Part shown: positions 1-9,913 of the stretch, piece by piece
Numbering within the stretch: position 1 is the stretch's first letter
Layout of the letters: every line of letters starts with the position of its first letter
NCBI GenBank assembly: GCA_934644965.1
Contig: CAKUDG010000019.1
Coordinates: 1-64,000 of the forward strand
DNA from: an uncultured Victivallales bacterium
GTDB taxonomy: Bacteria > Verrucomicrobiota > Lentisphaeria > Victivallales > UBA1829
Reading direction: 5' to 3'
DNA: 64,000 bases
Translations under genes and position numbers: made by a program
The notes under the pieces: model-generated
Seen by the model: the letters and a program-made list of their open reading frames with translations, nothing else
Database searches by the model: none
What the model was told of the DNA's origin: nothing

Positions 1-370
1 CCCTCATCCGGTGAGGCCCTTATTTTACCACCTCTTTCACGTTTGTCAAGCACTCTTCTCCATTTTTTTCTGTTTTTCCCCCCTTTTTCCTTTCTTACCC
101 CTCCCCTCAACCTCTCTCTCCTACTCTGAGCTTTCCTCATTTTTCTCTTCTCATGGCAACAAATATCCGATTTTTCCGACAAATCCTCCCTTCCCCGCCC
201 ACTTCAGGGAGAGTATATTCTCCAATAGACACATCGAATACATGCCCGGAAATCCCACCTCCCCGGCCTGCTCTTTTGCTCTTTACAGAATCTAATTTTA
301 CTTAATGTAATTCATGAATAAATCATCCTGCAGATACTACAGGAAATACCATCGAGAAAGGATTCGTCTT
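1..370. other. Non-coding upstream region
   Basis: No gene is supported here. A small inverted repeat at 2-16 (CCTCA/TGAGG) followed by a T-rich stretch may be the end of an upstream transcript. The rest is strongly pyrimidine-biased on the plus strand and presumably holds the promoter of the GH2 gene, but no convincing -35/-10 pair was found. A 94-codon open frame at 11-295 is compositionally biased and has no family resemblance. Confidence 0.4.
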
Positions 371-2107
371 ATGCACGCTTACCCCCACTACCCCGAACGG
401 AAAACCATCTCTCTTGACGGAATCTGGGATTTCACTTTCCTCAACACCAGTGAGCCGCTCGCAGCCTTGCAGATCTCCCGAATACAGAATCTTTCCTTCG
501 ATTCCCTCATGGCCGTTCCGGGCGTCTTTGACACCGCACTGGGCTGCGAAGGCAGACGCGGAATCGCCGTTTACAGAAAAAGACTCTCTGATTTCACCAA
601 AGGAAACTTCCGCCTTAAAATCAACGGAATGGGACTCATCGGACGCATTTTCGTCAACGGATCCGAAATCGGGAAATACCCCTCACCCTATTCCCACAGA
701 GAGTATTTCTTCGGTCCGTTCGATCCCGAGAAGCAAAACGTCATGGAAATCATCATCCTCGTTGACAACCGCTTCAGTTCTGAAGCAGCGCCTTTCTTCC
801 TCCCGGAATTCGATTTCTATGCTTACGGGGGAATCTATCGGAGCATCGAACTTCAGCAGATCCCGGAATCCTGCTTCCTCGACAGAGTTCAGATCCGCAC
901 CGTCGATCTCGAAACCGGAACGGTGAAACTACGAATCCTGCTCGGCGGAGAGAGAATTCCCCAGTCTATTGAATTCAAAGTCGCCTTCGATGAAGGAGAG
1001 TCCTCGCTGCTCCGGGCGGAAGTCTCCCACGGCGTCGCGGAAGCGGAACTCAGGGTGCCGGATTTCAAGATCTGGTCTCCGGAATCCCCGAACCTACATC
1101 TCGCGCGCGTTTCCATTCCCGGAGACAGCATCATGGAACGTTTCGGAATCCGGACCGTGAAGGCGGAAAAACAGGAAATTCTCCTCAATGGAAAACCGGT
1201 CCGCCTGCTCGGCGTCAACCGCCATGAGAGCCACCCCGAACTCGGACCCGTCCAGAACGAACATCTGGTCCTCGAAGACCTCAAGGCCCTGAAGCTCCTC
1301 GGAGCCAACTTCATCCGATGCGTCCACTATCCACAGGATCAGGCTTTCCTGGATCTCTGCGATCAGATGGGATTCCTCGTCTGGCATGAATCCATCGGGT
1401 GGGGACTCGAAGCGGATGCCATCGAACAGCATCTTGATGCTTTCGTCGAAGACAGCAGAATCATGACAAGAGTTTCCATCAACAATCCTTCCGTCATCAT
1501 CATCGCATTCCTCAATGAAGGCCACTCCGAAAAGGAGAAAGCCGTCCCATGCTACCGGAAAATCGCCGACGCCATGCGCGAGGAAGACCCTTCCAGACTC
1601 GTTTCCTTCGCCAGCTGTCATCTCGACAACGATCTCTGTTTGGAATTCGCAGACGTCATCTCCTTCAACATGTACCCCGGATGGATCTGGCCCGCCGGAC
1701 AGGATACCGCAGGAGCTCAGATCGCACCCTTCATGAAGGAGAAAACCGCCTGGGTCAATGCTCAGGAAGCTCTCCGGGACAAGCCGCTTATCATCTCCGA
1801 AATCGGAGCATGCGCCCTCTATGGATTCCATGACAGAAATCTCGCCCCGTGGTCCGAAGAATTCCAGGCAGACTACATGCTCGCAGCATGTCAGGCCGCA
1901 GCCTCCGAAGAACGGATCAAAGGCATCGTCCTCTGGCAGATGTTCGATACAAAAACCTTCATCCGCGGCCCCGTGAGAGGAAAAGCCAGAGGATTCAACT
2001 GCGCCGGACTGCTAGATGAATACCGCAGGCCTAAACTGGCTTTCGATGTCGTAAAGGAGGAATTCCAGAAGCAGAGCCAGGCATTCCCAGCTCTCCCCGC
2101 CAGATGA
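371..2107 (+). CDS. Glycoside hydrolase family 2 (beta-glucuronidase/beta-galactosidase type)
   Basis: The product (578 aa) hydrolyses a beta-linked sugar from a glycan or glucuronide by a retaining mechanism. The order is a jelly-roll sugar-binding domain (about 10-165), an Ig-like sandwich (about 170-260) and a TIM barrel (about 265-560). The GH2 signature GVNRHESHPE begins the barrel. E383 in AFLNEGHS is the expected acid/base and E477 in IISEIGA the nucleophile. The length matches E. coli GusA. The start at 371 is preferred over 314 because GAAAGGA lies just before it. No signal peptide is visible, so it is probably cytoplasmic and acts on imported oligosaccharides. Specificity cannot be fixed from sequence; beta-glucuronidase is the closest guess. 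Confidence 0.85.
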   Translation: MHAYPHYPERKTISLDGIWDFTFLNTSEPLAALQISRIQNLSFDSLMAVPGVFDTALGCEGRRGIAVYRKRLSDFTKGNFRLKINGMGLIGRIFVNGSEIGKYPSPYSHREYFFGPFDPEKQNVMEIIILVDNRFSSEAAPFFLPEFDFYAYGGIYRSIELQQIPESCFLDRVQIRTVDLETGTVKLRILLGGERIPQSIEFKVAFDEGESSLLRAEVSHGVAEAELRVPDFKIWSPESPNLHLARVSIPGDSIMERFGIRTVKAEKQEILLNGKPVRLLGVNRHESHPELGPVQNEHLVLEDLKALKLLGANFIRCVHYPQDQAFLDLCDQMGFLVWHESIGWGLEADAIEQHLDAFVEDSRIMTRVSINNPSVIIIAFLNEGHSEKEKAVPCYRKIADAMREEDPSRLVSFASCHLDNDLCLEFADVISFNMYPGWIWPAGQDTAGAQIAPFMKEKTAWVNAQEALRDKPLIISEIGACALYGFHDRNLAPWSEEFQADYMLAACQAAASEERIKGIVLWQMFDTKTFIRGPVRGKARGFNCAGLLDEYRRPKLAFDVVKEEFQKQSQAFPALPAR

Positions 2108-2138
2108 AAAGAAAAGCATCACATAATACGATTCGGCG

Positions 2139-4874
2139 TCAGCGCCCCTGCCGCGATGAGGAGGGGGAGGTGGAGGAAGGACGACGGCGCACACCCCGTA
2201 CAGGAGGGGCGTTCAGAGGGTCCTCCGGCCAGTCGTGTTTCGGATAGCGTCCGCGCATCTCCTTCCTCACCAGATGATAGGAACCGCTCCAGAAGCCCTT
2301 CAGGTCGGAGGTCTTCTGGACGGTTCTCATCGCCGGGGAAAGCAGATCCATCATCAGCGGAACCCGGCCTCCCGCCAGCCGGGGAGCATCCGCCAGGCCG
2401 AACACCTCCTGCAGACGCACCGATAAAACCGGCTGTTCCGGATTGGAATAATCCACCCGGATTTTCGAGCCCGTCGGAAGCTCCACACGCTCCGGAGCAA
2501 GAGCATTCAGACGCAACAGCGCGGAACGCGGAAGCAGCGATCCCAGAACCTGATCCCGGTTCTTCATCCGCTTCCAGTCGTCCAGCCTTGAAATCCCCCG
2601 GACGAACGGTCCCAGCCAATCCTCCAGCGAAGCAAGGAGTCCCGCCTCCGAGCAGTCCGGATACTCCTCCGGATAAAAACGGTGAAGGAAATTCACCCGA
2701 TCCAGAAACGACCGCTCCGATGGCGTAAAAGACAGCAGGGACAGCCCGCGGCGACGAACTGCATCCAGAAACGCTCCAAGAAGAGTCTCTTCCGGAACCT
2801 GAGTCTTTTCAACAGACGTTCGTTCCAGAGTGAGAGATCCCAGTGTGCGGACCCGGAAACAGCGGAGGGATTCTTTTTCCCCGTCCCATTCCGTCACGAT
2901 GCGTTCCTCCGTCAGAAACGCCAGGTGTGTGTCCAGTGCCGCGCGGGAGAGCGGAAGCGCCAGAAAAATGCGTGTTCCCCCGGATGATGACGCCGTCCCG
3001 CCTGTCTCCGCCACGGCCAGAAACTCTTCCGATAAAAGCGGATCCCCGGCAGGCAGAAAAGCCGGACTCCCGTTTGCAAGCAGATATTCCCTCCCCCCCG
3101 GCACAATGCGCCGCGCAATCCGGTCCGGATACGCCAGAGCCAGAATCACACCCCATTCCACCGCCCCTGGGAAACCGCGGGAACGCCCGCCGCCATTCTC
3201 CGGAATCCGGCTTTTCACGCCCCCCTTTTCTCCTCCTCCCGGAACAGAAAAACTCCGGATCCTCCGATACAGCTTCCGGACACGCTCCCATGCAGCCCGG
3301 TCCGCGGAAGGAGGCGGAGACGTCAACGCAAAATAACGCTCCTCCAGCGAAGCCGAAGCATTCCTCAGAAAATCCCGTTCGCTCAGCATCGCCGCAAATG
3401 CCGACGCCTCCTCCGACAAGCCGAAACGTTCCGACTCCAGAATCATATGCGCCAGACGCGGATGCAGCGGCAGCGACAGCATCCTCTCCCCGTGTTTCGA
3501 GAGCAGCCCCCCCGTTCTTCTTCCCGCCCCCCTCTCCGAAACCGCCCCCAGATCGCAAAGAAGCGAATACGCCTGACGCACCCGAGAGGGCGAAGGAAAA
3601 TCCAGCCAGCAAAGACTCGACGCCGTTTCCTCGTTCAATCCCCATTTCAACAGCTCCAGCATCACGGGCGCAAAATCCGCTTCCAGAATTTCCGGCGGAC
3701 GGTGAGCGGGAAACGACGCCTCCTCCGCAGGAGTCCACAAACGGATGCAAACCCCTTCCGCCGTCCGTCCCGCCCTCCCGCGCCTCTGTTCGGCCGATGC
3801 CAGAGACACGGGAACTGTTTCCAGAAAGTTCATGGCATTCTTCGGAGAAAAACGGGGCACACGCGTCAGACCTCCGTCCACAACAATCCGGACTCCGTCC
3901 ACGGTAATGCTGCTTTCCGCAATCGAAGTGGAAAGAATCACCCGCCTTCTCCCCTGCGGATCGGGACGAAGGGCGCGGTCCTGCTCCTCCGCGGGGAGAT
4001 TCCCGTAAAGCGGCAGAAGCAGCACATTTTCCATTCCGGCCTTCCCGGAAAGAAGAGCACAGGCACGCCGGATTTCAAATTCTCCCGGAAGAAACGCCAG
4101 AAGATCGCCGGGAAAGGCTTTCAAGGCATTCGGGATCGTCAGAGCCATCTGCTCCTCCAAGGGCTTCCGGCGGAAGTCGCCCGAATAAACCACACGGACG
4201 TCAAAACAACGTCCGGGGACCGAAAGATGCGCAGCTCCTCCAAGAAGTTCCGGCAGATGCGCGGAATCCAGCGTCGCAGACATCACAACCAGCCTCAGAT
4301 CCGGCCGGAATGCCGAACGCAGGTCCAGCGCCAGGGCCAGCCCCAGATCCGCATGAATGCTCCGTTCGTGAAATTCATCAAACAGGACGCATCCGACTCC
4401 CGGAAGCTCGGGATCAGACTGGATCATCCGGGTCAGCACCGCCTCCGTCACCACCTCAATCCGGGTCCGGGCGGACACAAGCGTCTCCATACCCGTCCGA
4501 AACCCCACAGTCTCCCCCGTCTTCTCCCCGATCAGATACGACATCCTCTCCGCCGCCGCCCGCGCCGCAATCCGCCGGGGTTCCAGCATGATGATCTTCC
4601 CCCCCTCCCCGAGCCAGGGTTCTCCCAGAAGCCCCAGAGGCACAAGCGTACTCTTCCCCGCACCCGGCTCGGCGGAGATCAGGAGACTCTCCGAACTCCT
4701 CAGTTTCTCCCGGATCTCCGGAAGACTCCCGTACACCGGCAGAGACAGCGCTTCGGATCGAAGACGGTTCAGCAGCATCTGGGACGACTGCATCATGATT
4801 TTTCCCCCGTCCTCCCGCATATTCAAATCCATCCCGTTCCTTCCGCCGGGAAAAGAAGATACGGAAGAAGTCAC
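2139..4874 (-). CDS. hrpB: ATP-dependent helicase HrpB
   Basis: This is a DEAH-type superfamily 2 helicase (911 aa). Walker A GAGKST is at 71-76, the DEFH box at 166-169 with the HrpB-typical continuation ERS, then VMSATLD (motif III), TSIAESSITVDG (motif V) and QRRGRAGRT (motif VI). The C-terminal HrpB domain ends with RYPKHDWPEDP, diagnostic for the family. It is about 100 residues longer than E. coli HrpB, mostly at the ends and in a Gly-rich linker. The start is a GTG inside a 4-base GTGA overlap with the upstream sirtuin stop, with AGGAG about nine bases before it, so translation is probably coupled. HrpB's physiological role is poorly defined even in E. coli. Confidence 0.93.
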   Translation of the reverse strand: MTSSVSSFPGGRNGMDLNMREDGGKIMMQSSQMLLNRLRSEALSLPVYGSLPEIREKLRSSESLLISAEPGAGKSTLVPLGLLGEPWLGEGGKIIMLEPRRIAARAAAERMSYLIGEKTGETVGFRTGMETLVSARTRIEVVTEAVLTRMIQSDPELPGVGCVLFDEFHERSIHADLGLALALDLRSAFRPDLRLVVMSATLDSAHLPELLGGAAHLSVPGRCFDVRVVYSGDFRRKPLEEQMALTIPNALKAFPGDLLAFLPGEFEIRRACALLSGKAGMENVLLLPLYGNLPAEEQDRALRPDPQGRRRVILSTSIAESSITVDGVRIVVDGGLTRVPRFSPKNAMNFLETVPVSLASAEQRRGRAGRTAEGVCIRLWTPAEEASFPAHRPPEILEADFAPVMLELLKWGLNEETASSLCWLDFPSPSRVRQAYSLLCDLGAVSERGAGRRTGGLLSKHGERMLSLPLHPRLAHMILESERFGLSEEASAFAAMLSERDFLRNASASLEERYFALTSPPPSADRAAWERVRKLYRRIRSFSVPGGGEKGGVKSRIPENGGGRSRGFPGAVEWGVILALAYPDRIARRIVPGGREYLLANGSPAFLPAGDPLLSEEFLAVAETGGTASSSGGTRIFLALPLSRAALDTHLAFLTEERIVTEWDGEKESLRCFRVRTLGSLTLERTSVEKTQVPEETLLGAFLDAVRRRGLSLLSFTPSERSFLDRVNFLHRFYPEEYPDCSEAGLLASLEDWLGPFVRGISRLDDWKRMKNRDQVLGSLLPRSALLRLNALAPERVELPTGSKIRVDYSNPEQPVLSVRLQEVFGLADAPRLAGGRVPLMMDLLSPAMRTVQKTSDLKGFWSGSYHLVRKEMRGRYPKHDWPEDPLNAPPVRGVRRRPSSTSPSSSRQGR

Positions 4875-5665
4875 TTTCCCTTCTCCTCAAACCGTTCCCG
4901 GAGAAGACGGAGCAGACGGGAAAGAATCCCGGAGGCAGTGCCGCAAAGAAAAAGATCCGTCACCGACTCTTCCGTGAATGCAGAGGGCGAAGTGTTGATT
5001 TCCACAATCGCCGCACCATGTCTCCGGGCCTCCCGCGGGATCATGCAGGCGGGCATCACAACCCCGCTCGTCCCGATCACCAGCACCAGAGAGGCCCGTT
5101 CCGCAGCGAGAAACGCACGGGAAGACGCCTCGGGCGGAATCGATTCGCCAAAAAAAACAAAGTCCGGCTTCAGCAGTTTCCCGCAGAGAGGACACAGCGG
5201 AGGACAATGCCCCTCCAGAAGCTCCCGGGAAGGACGCGACGAAAACGTGCATTCCGTGCAGACCAGGCGGTCCAGCGTGCCGTGAAACTCCACCACGTCC
5301 CTGCTCCCCGCACGCTGATGAAGACAATCTATGTTCTGTGTGACCAGCGTCCCCGCACAGCCCGCCTTCTGCATCTCCGCCAGTGCCAGATGGGCTGGAT
5401 TCGGAGAAGCCGCACCCCATTTGTCGTAGAAGACTTCCTTGATTTTCCGCCAGGAATCCTCCGGATGAGCATAAAAATAATCAATGCTGATGAACTCCGG
5501 ATCATATTTTGTCCAGAGTCCGTTCCCTCCTCGGAACGGAGGAATTCCGCTTTCCACGGAAATGCCCGCGCCCGTAAAAACAAGGACGGAATCGCTTTCC
5601 GCTATCCATTGAGCCGCCGTTTCCAGCTTTTCAGTCTGATTTCCAACAGTCTTTTCCAGCGCCAT
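4871..5665 (-). CDS. cobB: NAD-dependent protein deacylase, sirtuin family
   Basis: A SIR2-family enzyme that removes acyl groups from protein lysines using NAD+ (264 aa). The NAD site GAGISVESGIPPFRG is at 32-46, TQNIDCLHQRAG at 109-120, and the catalytic His is H128 in EFHGT. A zinc ribbon is formed by C136/C139 and C158/C161, and PDFVFFGE follows as expected. The start at 5665 (MALEKT) is chosen because the upstream in-frame extension to 5791 has no sirtuin-like sequence; the ribosome site is weak. It is the first gene of a two-gene operon with hrpB. Deacetylase versus desuccinylase preference cannot be read with certainty. Confidence 0.92.
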   Translation of the reverse strand: MALEKTVGNQTEKLETAAQWIAESDSVLVFTGAGISVESGIPPFRGGNGLWTKYDPEFISIDYFYAHPEDSWRKIKEVFYDKWGAASPNPAHLALAEMQKAGCAGTLVTQNIDCLHQRAGSRDVVEFHGTLDRLVCTECTFSSRPSRELLEGHCPPLCPLCGKLLKPDFVFFGESIPPEASSRAFLAAERASLVLVIGTSGVVMPACMIPREARRHGAAIVEINTSPSAFTEESVTDLFLCGTASGILSRLLRLLRERFEEKGK

Positions 5666-5848
5666 GATGAAAAATTCCCGATTTTTATGAAAACTCCGCT
5701 CTGAAAATAGCACATCCGGAGTTATATTGCAAAACACCCGGGAACGACGGAAGAAGGTTTTTTCCCCTTTCCACACCCTCCCGCGTTGCACCCTTCACAG
5801 TTTTTTTTTCTCAAGAAGCAGATCAACAAGGATTCAACGGTATTTTTT

Positions 5849-7048
5849 ATGGCAAAAACGAAAAGCAAAGCAAAATCGCCCAAAAAAGGAAGCCGGAACG
5901 GCGGATTTTTCTTCGGAGGGGGGCGTCACCGTCTGCTCGCCTCAATCATGGTGTTCCTGCTGCTCGCGGCCTCCTTCGGAAGCACCTTTGTCCCGGAGGA
6001 ATCCGTTCCGGAACCGCTCCGGAACATCCACGCCAGTCTGCTGGCGACACGGAACGGACTGATCGCAAAAAGCGGACTGCCCATCTCCCGTTACGAGGAT
6101 GCCTTCCAGCTGGAAAACCCCGGGAGCGCTCCTGTCAAACTGTATTTTGCCCCTTCCCCGGGAATCTCACGCTCGCTCTGCGAATTCATCGACTCGGCCA
6201 GAGACTCGCTGGACGTCTGCATTTACGATCTCGATCTGGAGGACGCCGAAGGAGCCCTGATCCGCGCTTACCAGAGAAATCTGAAAGTCCGCGTGATCAC
6301 GGATGACAGCAATGCGGATCTGGCGGCGGTGAAGGCGCTGGAGAAAGCGGGGATCCCCGTCCGGAACGACAACCGGGCGTCTCTCATGCACAACAAGTTC
6401 ATGGTTGCGGACGCAACGCGCGTCTGGACCGGCTCCTTCAATTTCACAAGCAACGGAGCGTTGAAGAACGACAACAACGTTCTTGTTCTGGAATCCCCTT
6501 CCCTCGCCAACGCCTATATGGAAAAATTCGATGAATACTGGAGCGGGAAATTCAGCTTTGAGGCATCCCTTGTCACACGCGAGCCCAAACTTCTGGTCGG
6601 GAAGATCCCCGTGGAAGTGGCCTTTTCCCCTTCCGACCGGGTCCGGAAAAAAATTCTGGAAGAACTCGACTTCGTCAAAGAGCGTCTGGACATCATGGCC
6701 TTTTCGCTGACTTCCGATGAAATTGCCGGGAAACTCAAGGACCTTGCAAAACGGGGCGTTGAAATCCGCTGTCTGCTGGACGCTTCCACAACCGGATCCG
6801 CCTTCAGCAAGGATCAGTATCTGAAAGGACTCGGGGTCAAGGTGAGAATCTCTCCGAACACCTCCGGGAAAATGCATCACAAGGTCATGATTCTGGACGG
6901 GGAAACCGTTCTGACGGGGAGTTACAACTTTTCCAACAATGCGGAAAAATACAACGATGAAAACATCCTCATTCTCCGGAGTCCCGCACTGGCAAAAAAG
7001 TATGAGGAGGAATTCCGGCGCTGCTGGATGGGAACCAAAGGATATTGA
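5849..7048 (+). CDS. Phospholipase D-like protein with two HKD motifs and N-terminal membrane anchor
   Basis: The protein (399 aa) begins with a lysine-rich segment and one hydrophobic helix (about residues 31-51), then has two PLD-type half domains. Motif one, HNKFMVADATRVWTGSFNF, lies near residue 180 and motif two, HHKVMILDGETVLTGSYNF, near 343. Each has the His, Lys and Asp plus the GS(F/Y)NF tail, so the enzyme should be an active phosphodiesterase working on the far side of the inner membrane. The substrate could be phospholipid or nucleic acid; this compact subtype includes Nuc-like nucleases. ATG 5849 is chosen because the earlier in-frame ATG would put charged sequence in front; an AAGGA lies somewhat far upstream. 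It diverges from the sirtuin-hrpB operon. Confidence 0.82.
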   Translation: MAKTKSKAKSPKKGSRNGGFFFGGGRHRLLASIMVFLLLAASFGSTFVPEESVPEPLRNIHASLLATRNGLIAKSGLPISRYEDAFQLENPGSAPVKLYFAPSPGISRSLCEFIDSARDSLDVCIYDLDLEDAEGALIRAYQRNLKVRVITDDSNADLAAVKALEKAGIPVRNDNRASLMHNKFMVADATRVWTGSFNFTSNGALKNDNNVLVLESPSLANAYMEKFDEYWSGKFSFEASLVTREPKLLVGKIPVEVAFSPSDRVRKKILEELDFVKERLDIMAFSLTSDEIAGKLKDLAKRGVEIRCLLDASTTGSAFSKDQYLKGLGVKVRISPNTSGKMHHKVMILDGETVLTGSYNFSNNAEKYNDENILILRSPALAKKYEEEFRRCWMGTKGY

Positions 7049-7109
7049 TATTGATTCACACACGGGAATATGAACAGAACCCTTTAAGTTAAGACAGGAA
7101 AACATCCCC

Positions 7110-9038
7110 ATGAAAGAAACAGTCTTGAAAAAAAACGGGACGGAACTGAAATTCCGGCCCGATTCCGGAAAGTACAGCATCCGATGCGGCAGTTTTGAAC
7201 TGAAGGATCTGAAGGCGCTTCTGCGTCTGAACGGGAAGGCGCATCCGCTCCGGAAATGGGAAATCGTGAAGGAAAACGCAAATTCCCTTTCCGCCAGAAC
7301 TCAGGCAGGCGCGGAATACGGGGAATGGATGCTGAAATTCAAAGTGGAAAACAACGGGACACTGCATGCGGAACTGTCCGGGAAACTCCCGTCGCCGTGC
7401 GAAGAGATCGGACTTTTTTATTTTCACGATGCGGAACTGCCGGTGGATCACGTTCTCTCCCAGGCGCTCACCATGGGCGGCTGCGAATCCATTCCGGCGA
7501 AACAGGCGCGCGGACAGGAGTTCGCCGGCTATCTGCAGACGGTTTTCACCCGGAAAGGGGAATCTCTGCGCCTGTCCTTCCCGATTCATTGCGACCACAT
7601 TCCGAGCGTCCGTGGGAAGGTGTCGAAAGGCCGTGCGGAATCGCTGAGTGCAGGTTCGGAGATCCGTCATTTCAGCGGGAAAAACATCCGTCTGGAGCCG
7701 TTGAGCTTCCGCGCGGGAGACGGGTTCCAGCTCCTGCGGGACTATGCGGATGAAAACGTGAAGGAAACGCGCGACTTCTCCCGGATCGCCGTCCCGGGCT
7801 GGAACTCCTGGGACTACTACCGCTGGACCGTCACGGAAGACGCCGTGCTGGAAAATGCGGAATTCATCGCCGCCGACCCGGTGCTCTCACGCCATGTGAA
7901 ACGAATCATCGTCGACGACGGATGGCAGTACTGCTACGGCGAATGGGAAGCCAATCACTTTTTCCCCCACGGCATGAAATTCCTGGCGGATAAAATCCGG
8001 AAACTCGGCTTCGTCCCGGGACTCTGGATCGCCCCCGTGATTGTGGAGCCACACAGCTGGATCGCACAGATGGAATACGCCATGATGGCCAAAGGGGAAT
8101 CAGGACACCCGACCCTCTGCTTCGACTGCATGAGAAGAAAGGGGTTCCTCCTGGACCCGACCGTGGAAAAATCCCGCCGTTTCCTGGCTGAACTCTTCGA
8201 CCGCTACGCCCGCGATGGATACGGGTACTTCAAACTCGATTTCCTGAATGCCGTGCTCCGTGCGCCGCAGTTCACGGACAAGAGCATCCCTCGCGGGAAA
8301 ATCATGCCGCTCATTGTGAAAACCATCCGCGACGCCGTCGCCGGGCGGGCCGACATCCTCGGGTGCAACTACGGCTACAACGGAGGAGCGGAACTGGTTG
8401 AGGCCGTCCGGGTGGGAGGAGACATTCACGCGGTCTGGGAATCCATCAAATCGAACACGGTCTCTGTGGCGGCGCGCTTCTGGTCGAACAAGAAGCTGTG
8501 GGTGAACGATCCGGATTTCGCGCTCTGCAGGGCATTCGATACCAGTGATGACCCGAATCTGACCCGTCTCCAGCCGTCGCTGGTCTTCATTGAGCCGGAG
8601 AGCACGGACGTGAATCACCCCGGACTCTTCCGCCTGGTGGACATTCACCGGGCGCAGGCGGAGGTTCTGCTGAGTCTGGTCATTGCCGCAGGAGGCGCAG
8701 TCAATCTTTCCGACAGAATGCCGCTCCTCAACGAATCCGGTCTGGACCTTGCCCGGCGCACCGTCTCGGCGGAATCGGGAGACGCGGCCGTCCCGCTGGA
8801 CCTTTTTGTGAATCCGCTCCCGAAATACTGGATTCAGAAAGTCGGCGGCGCACGGCGTGTCCTGCTGATCAACTGGGAAGACAGTCCCGCCGAACTGACG
8901 TTGAATCTGGAAAAGAACGGTCTTTCCTGCCGGAAAGCGGTCAATTTCTGGAACGACCGGGAAATCCCCGTGCGGAACGGCTCCATTACAGCCGAACTCG
9001 CGCCGCGCTCCTGCCTTTTCGCTGTTCTGGAAGCCTGA
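7110..9038 (+). CDS. Alpha-galactosidase-like glycoside hydrolase, family 36
   Basis: A retaining alpha-galactosidase-type enzyme (642 aa) expected to remove alpha-galactosyl groups from oligosaccharides. A beta-rich N-terminal domain (1-230) precedes a TIM barrel that opens with GWNSWDYYRW and continues with IIVDDGWQ. The nucleophile is D377 in YFKLDFLN and the acid/base D438 in RVGGDIH. A C-terminal beta domain follows (about 560-642). AGGAAA sits before ATG 7110. No signal peptide is seen, so it is likely cytoplasmic. It follows the PLD-like gene by 61 bases but functional linkage is doubtful. Raffinose-synthase-like relatives share the fold, so exact substrate is uncertain. Confidence 0.85.
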   Translation: MKETVLKKNGTELKFRPDSGKYSIRCGSFELKDLKALLRLNGKAHPLRKWEIVKENANSLSARTQAGAEYGEWMLKFKVENNGTLHAELSGKLPSPCEEIGLFYFHDAELPVDHVLSQALTMGGCESIPAKQARGQEFAGYLQTVFTRKGESLRLSFPIHCDHIPSVRGKVSKGRAESLSAGSEIRHFSGKNIRLEPLSFRAGDGFQLLRDYADENVKETRDFSRIAVPGWNSWDYYRWTVTEDAVLENAEFIAADPVLSRHVKRIIVDDGWQYCYGEWEANHFFPHGMKFLADKIRKLGFVPGLWIAPVIVEPHSWIAQMEYAMMAKGESGHPTLCFDCMRRKGFLLDPTVEKSRRFLAELFDRYARDGYGYFKLDFLNAVLRAPQFTDKSIPRGKIMPLIVKTIRDAVAGRADILGCNYGYNGGAELVEAVRVGGDIHAVWESIKSNTVSVAARFWSNKKLWVNDPDFALCRAFDTSDDPNLTRLQPSLVFIEPESTDVNHPGLFRLVDIHRAQAEVLLSLVIAAGGAVNLSDRMPLLNESGLDLARRTVSAESGDAAVPLDLFVNPLPKYWIQKVGGARRVLLINWEDSPAELTLNLEKNGLSCRKAVNFWNDREIPVRNGSITAELAPRSCLFAVLEA

Positions 9039-9180
9039 TCGCGGAGAAGAAGGCACAGCAGGGAAAAGATTCCGATACAGGGGGGGAGTTTTTCTTCCTC
9101 ACCGGGAATTCTTCCGGGAGGGGGAGGAAAGTCGAAAAAAAACACAGAAACCATCAGAAAAAAAGGAAACAGGTGCAATC

Positions 9181-9873
9181 ATGAGCAAAACGTTTTCAAT
9201 CTTGCTTCCGGCATTTCTCTTTCTTCTGCTGCATCCGCTTTTTCCGCTTTGCGGGCAGCAGCAGGCGGCGTCGGGCGGTGGCGGCGGGGGAGGAGGAGGC
9301 GAAGCTATTCAGAAGATCGCCATCGTCAATATGGCGAAAGTCTTTCAGGATTACGAAAAAACCAAGGTGCACGAACTGCGGCTCCAGAAACAGGCGGATG
9401 TCTTCAAGGAGTATTCCATGAAGCTCACGGAAGCGCTGAAGAAGGCGCAGCAGGAGTTCACCGAACTCAGGAACGCCTCCCAGAACATCGCCCTGACGGA
9501 GGCCGAACGCCAGAACAAGCTCCTGGCGGCTCAGGACAAATATACGGAAGTCAGCCTCAAGGAAAAACAGCTCCGGGAATACAACCGCGACAAGCAGGCC
9601 GAGCTCAGAGACGCCTATGACACCATGCGCGCAGACATTCTCAAAGAAATTCATGCCGTCATTCAGAACAAGTGCATGCTCGAAGGCTACAGTCTCGTTC
9701 TGGACAGTTCCGGCATGACGTTGAACAACATCGCACCCGTCGTCTACTGGAATCCGGGAATGGACATCACACAGGGCGTTCTGGAAGAACTGAACCGGGG
9801 CAACCGCATAAACGCCGGAAATCCGCTCGTAAACGATGGCGCAGAGAAAAAGCAGGACATGCAAAATCAGTAA
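9181..9873 (+). CDS. skp: OmpH/Skp-family periplasmic chaperone
   Basis: A 230-aa exported protein with a hydrophobic signal peptide (about 1-24). It has a run of nine glycines just after the predicted cleavage site, then the OmpH/Skp start IAIVNMAKVFQDYEKT and a long charged coiled coil (about 60-165) forming the tentacles of the trimeric chaperone. Skp escorts unfolded outer-membrane proteins through the periplasm. A C-terminal extension of about 30 residues beyond the usual end is polar. It lies 40 bases before lpxD, the arrangement seen in many Gram-negatives (skp-lpxD), which supports the assignment. The glycine run is unusual and may be a flexible linker. Confidence 0.87.
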   Translation: MSKTFSILLPAFLFLLLHPLFPLCGQQQAASGGGGGGGGGEAIQKIAIVNMAKVFQDYEKTKVHELRLQKQADVFKEYSMKLTEALKKAQQEFTELRNASQNIALTEAERQNKLLAAQDKYTEVSLKEKQLREYNRDKQAELRDAYDTMRADILKEIHAVIQNKCMLEGYSLVLDSSGMTLNNIAPVVYWNPGMDITQGVLEELNRGNRINAGNPLVNDGAEKKQDMQNQ

Positions 9874-9913
9874 TTTGGCAAAAGAATAATACTAGGAACA
9901 AAGGAACGAACAC

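Noticed and set aside
11..295. A 94-codon frame at the left edge.
   Set aside because: Phe/Ser/Pro-biased translation of a pyrimidine-rich spacer with no ribosome site.
3447..5285. A 612-codon plus-strand frame rich in Arg, Gln, His and Pro.
   Set aside because: Antisense of hrpB and the sirtuin gene, with composition typical of a shadow frame.
9181..9300. Lipoprotein signal in the Skp-like protein because of a Cys near residue 24.
   Set aside because: FPLC does not fit the lipobox, which needs a small residue before Cys; an ordinary signal peptide is more likely.
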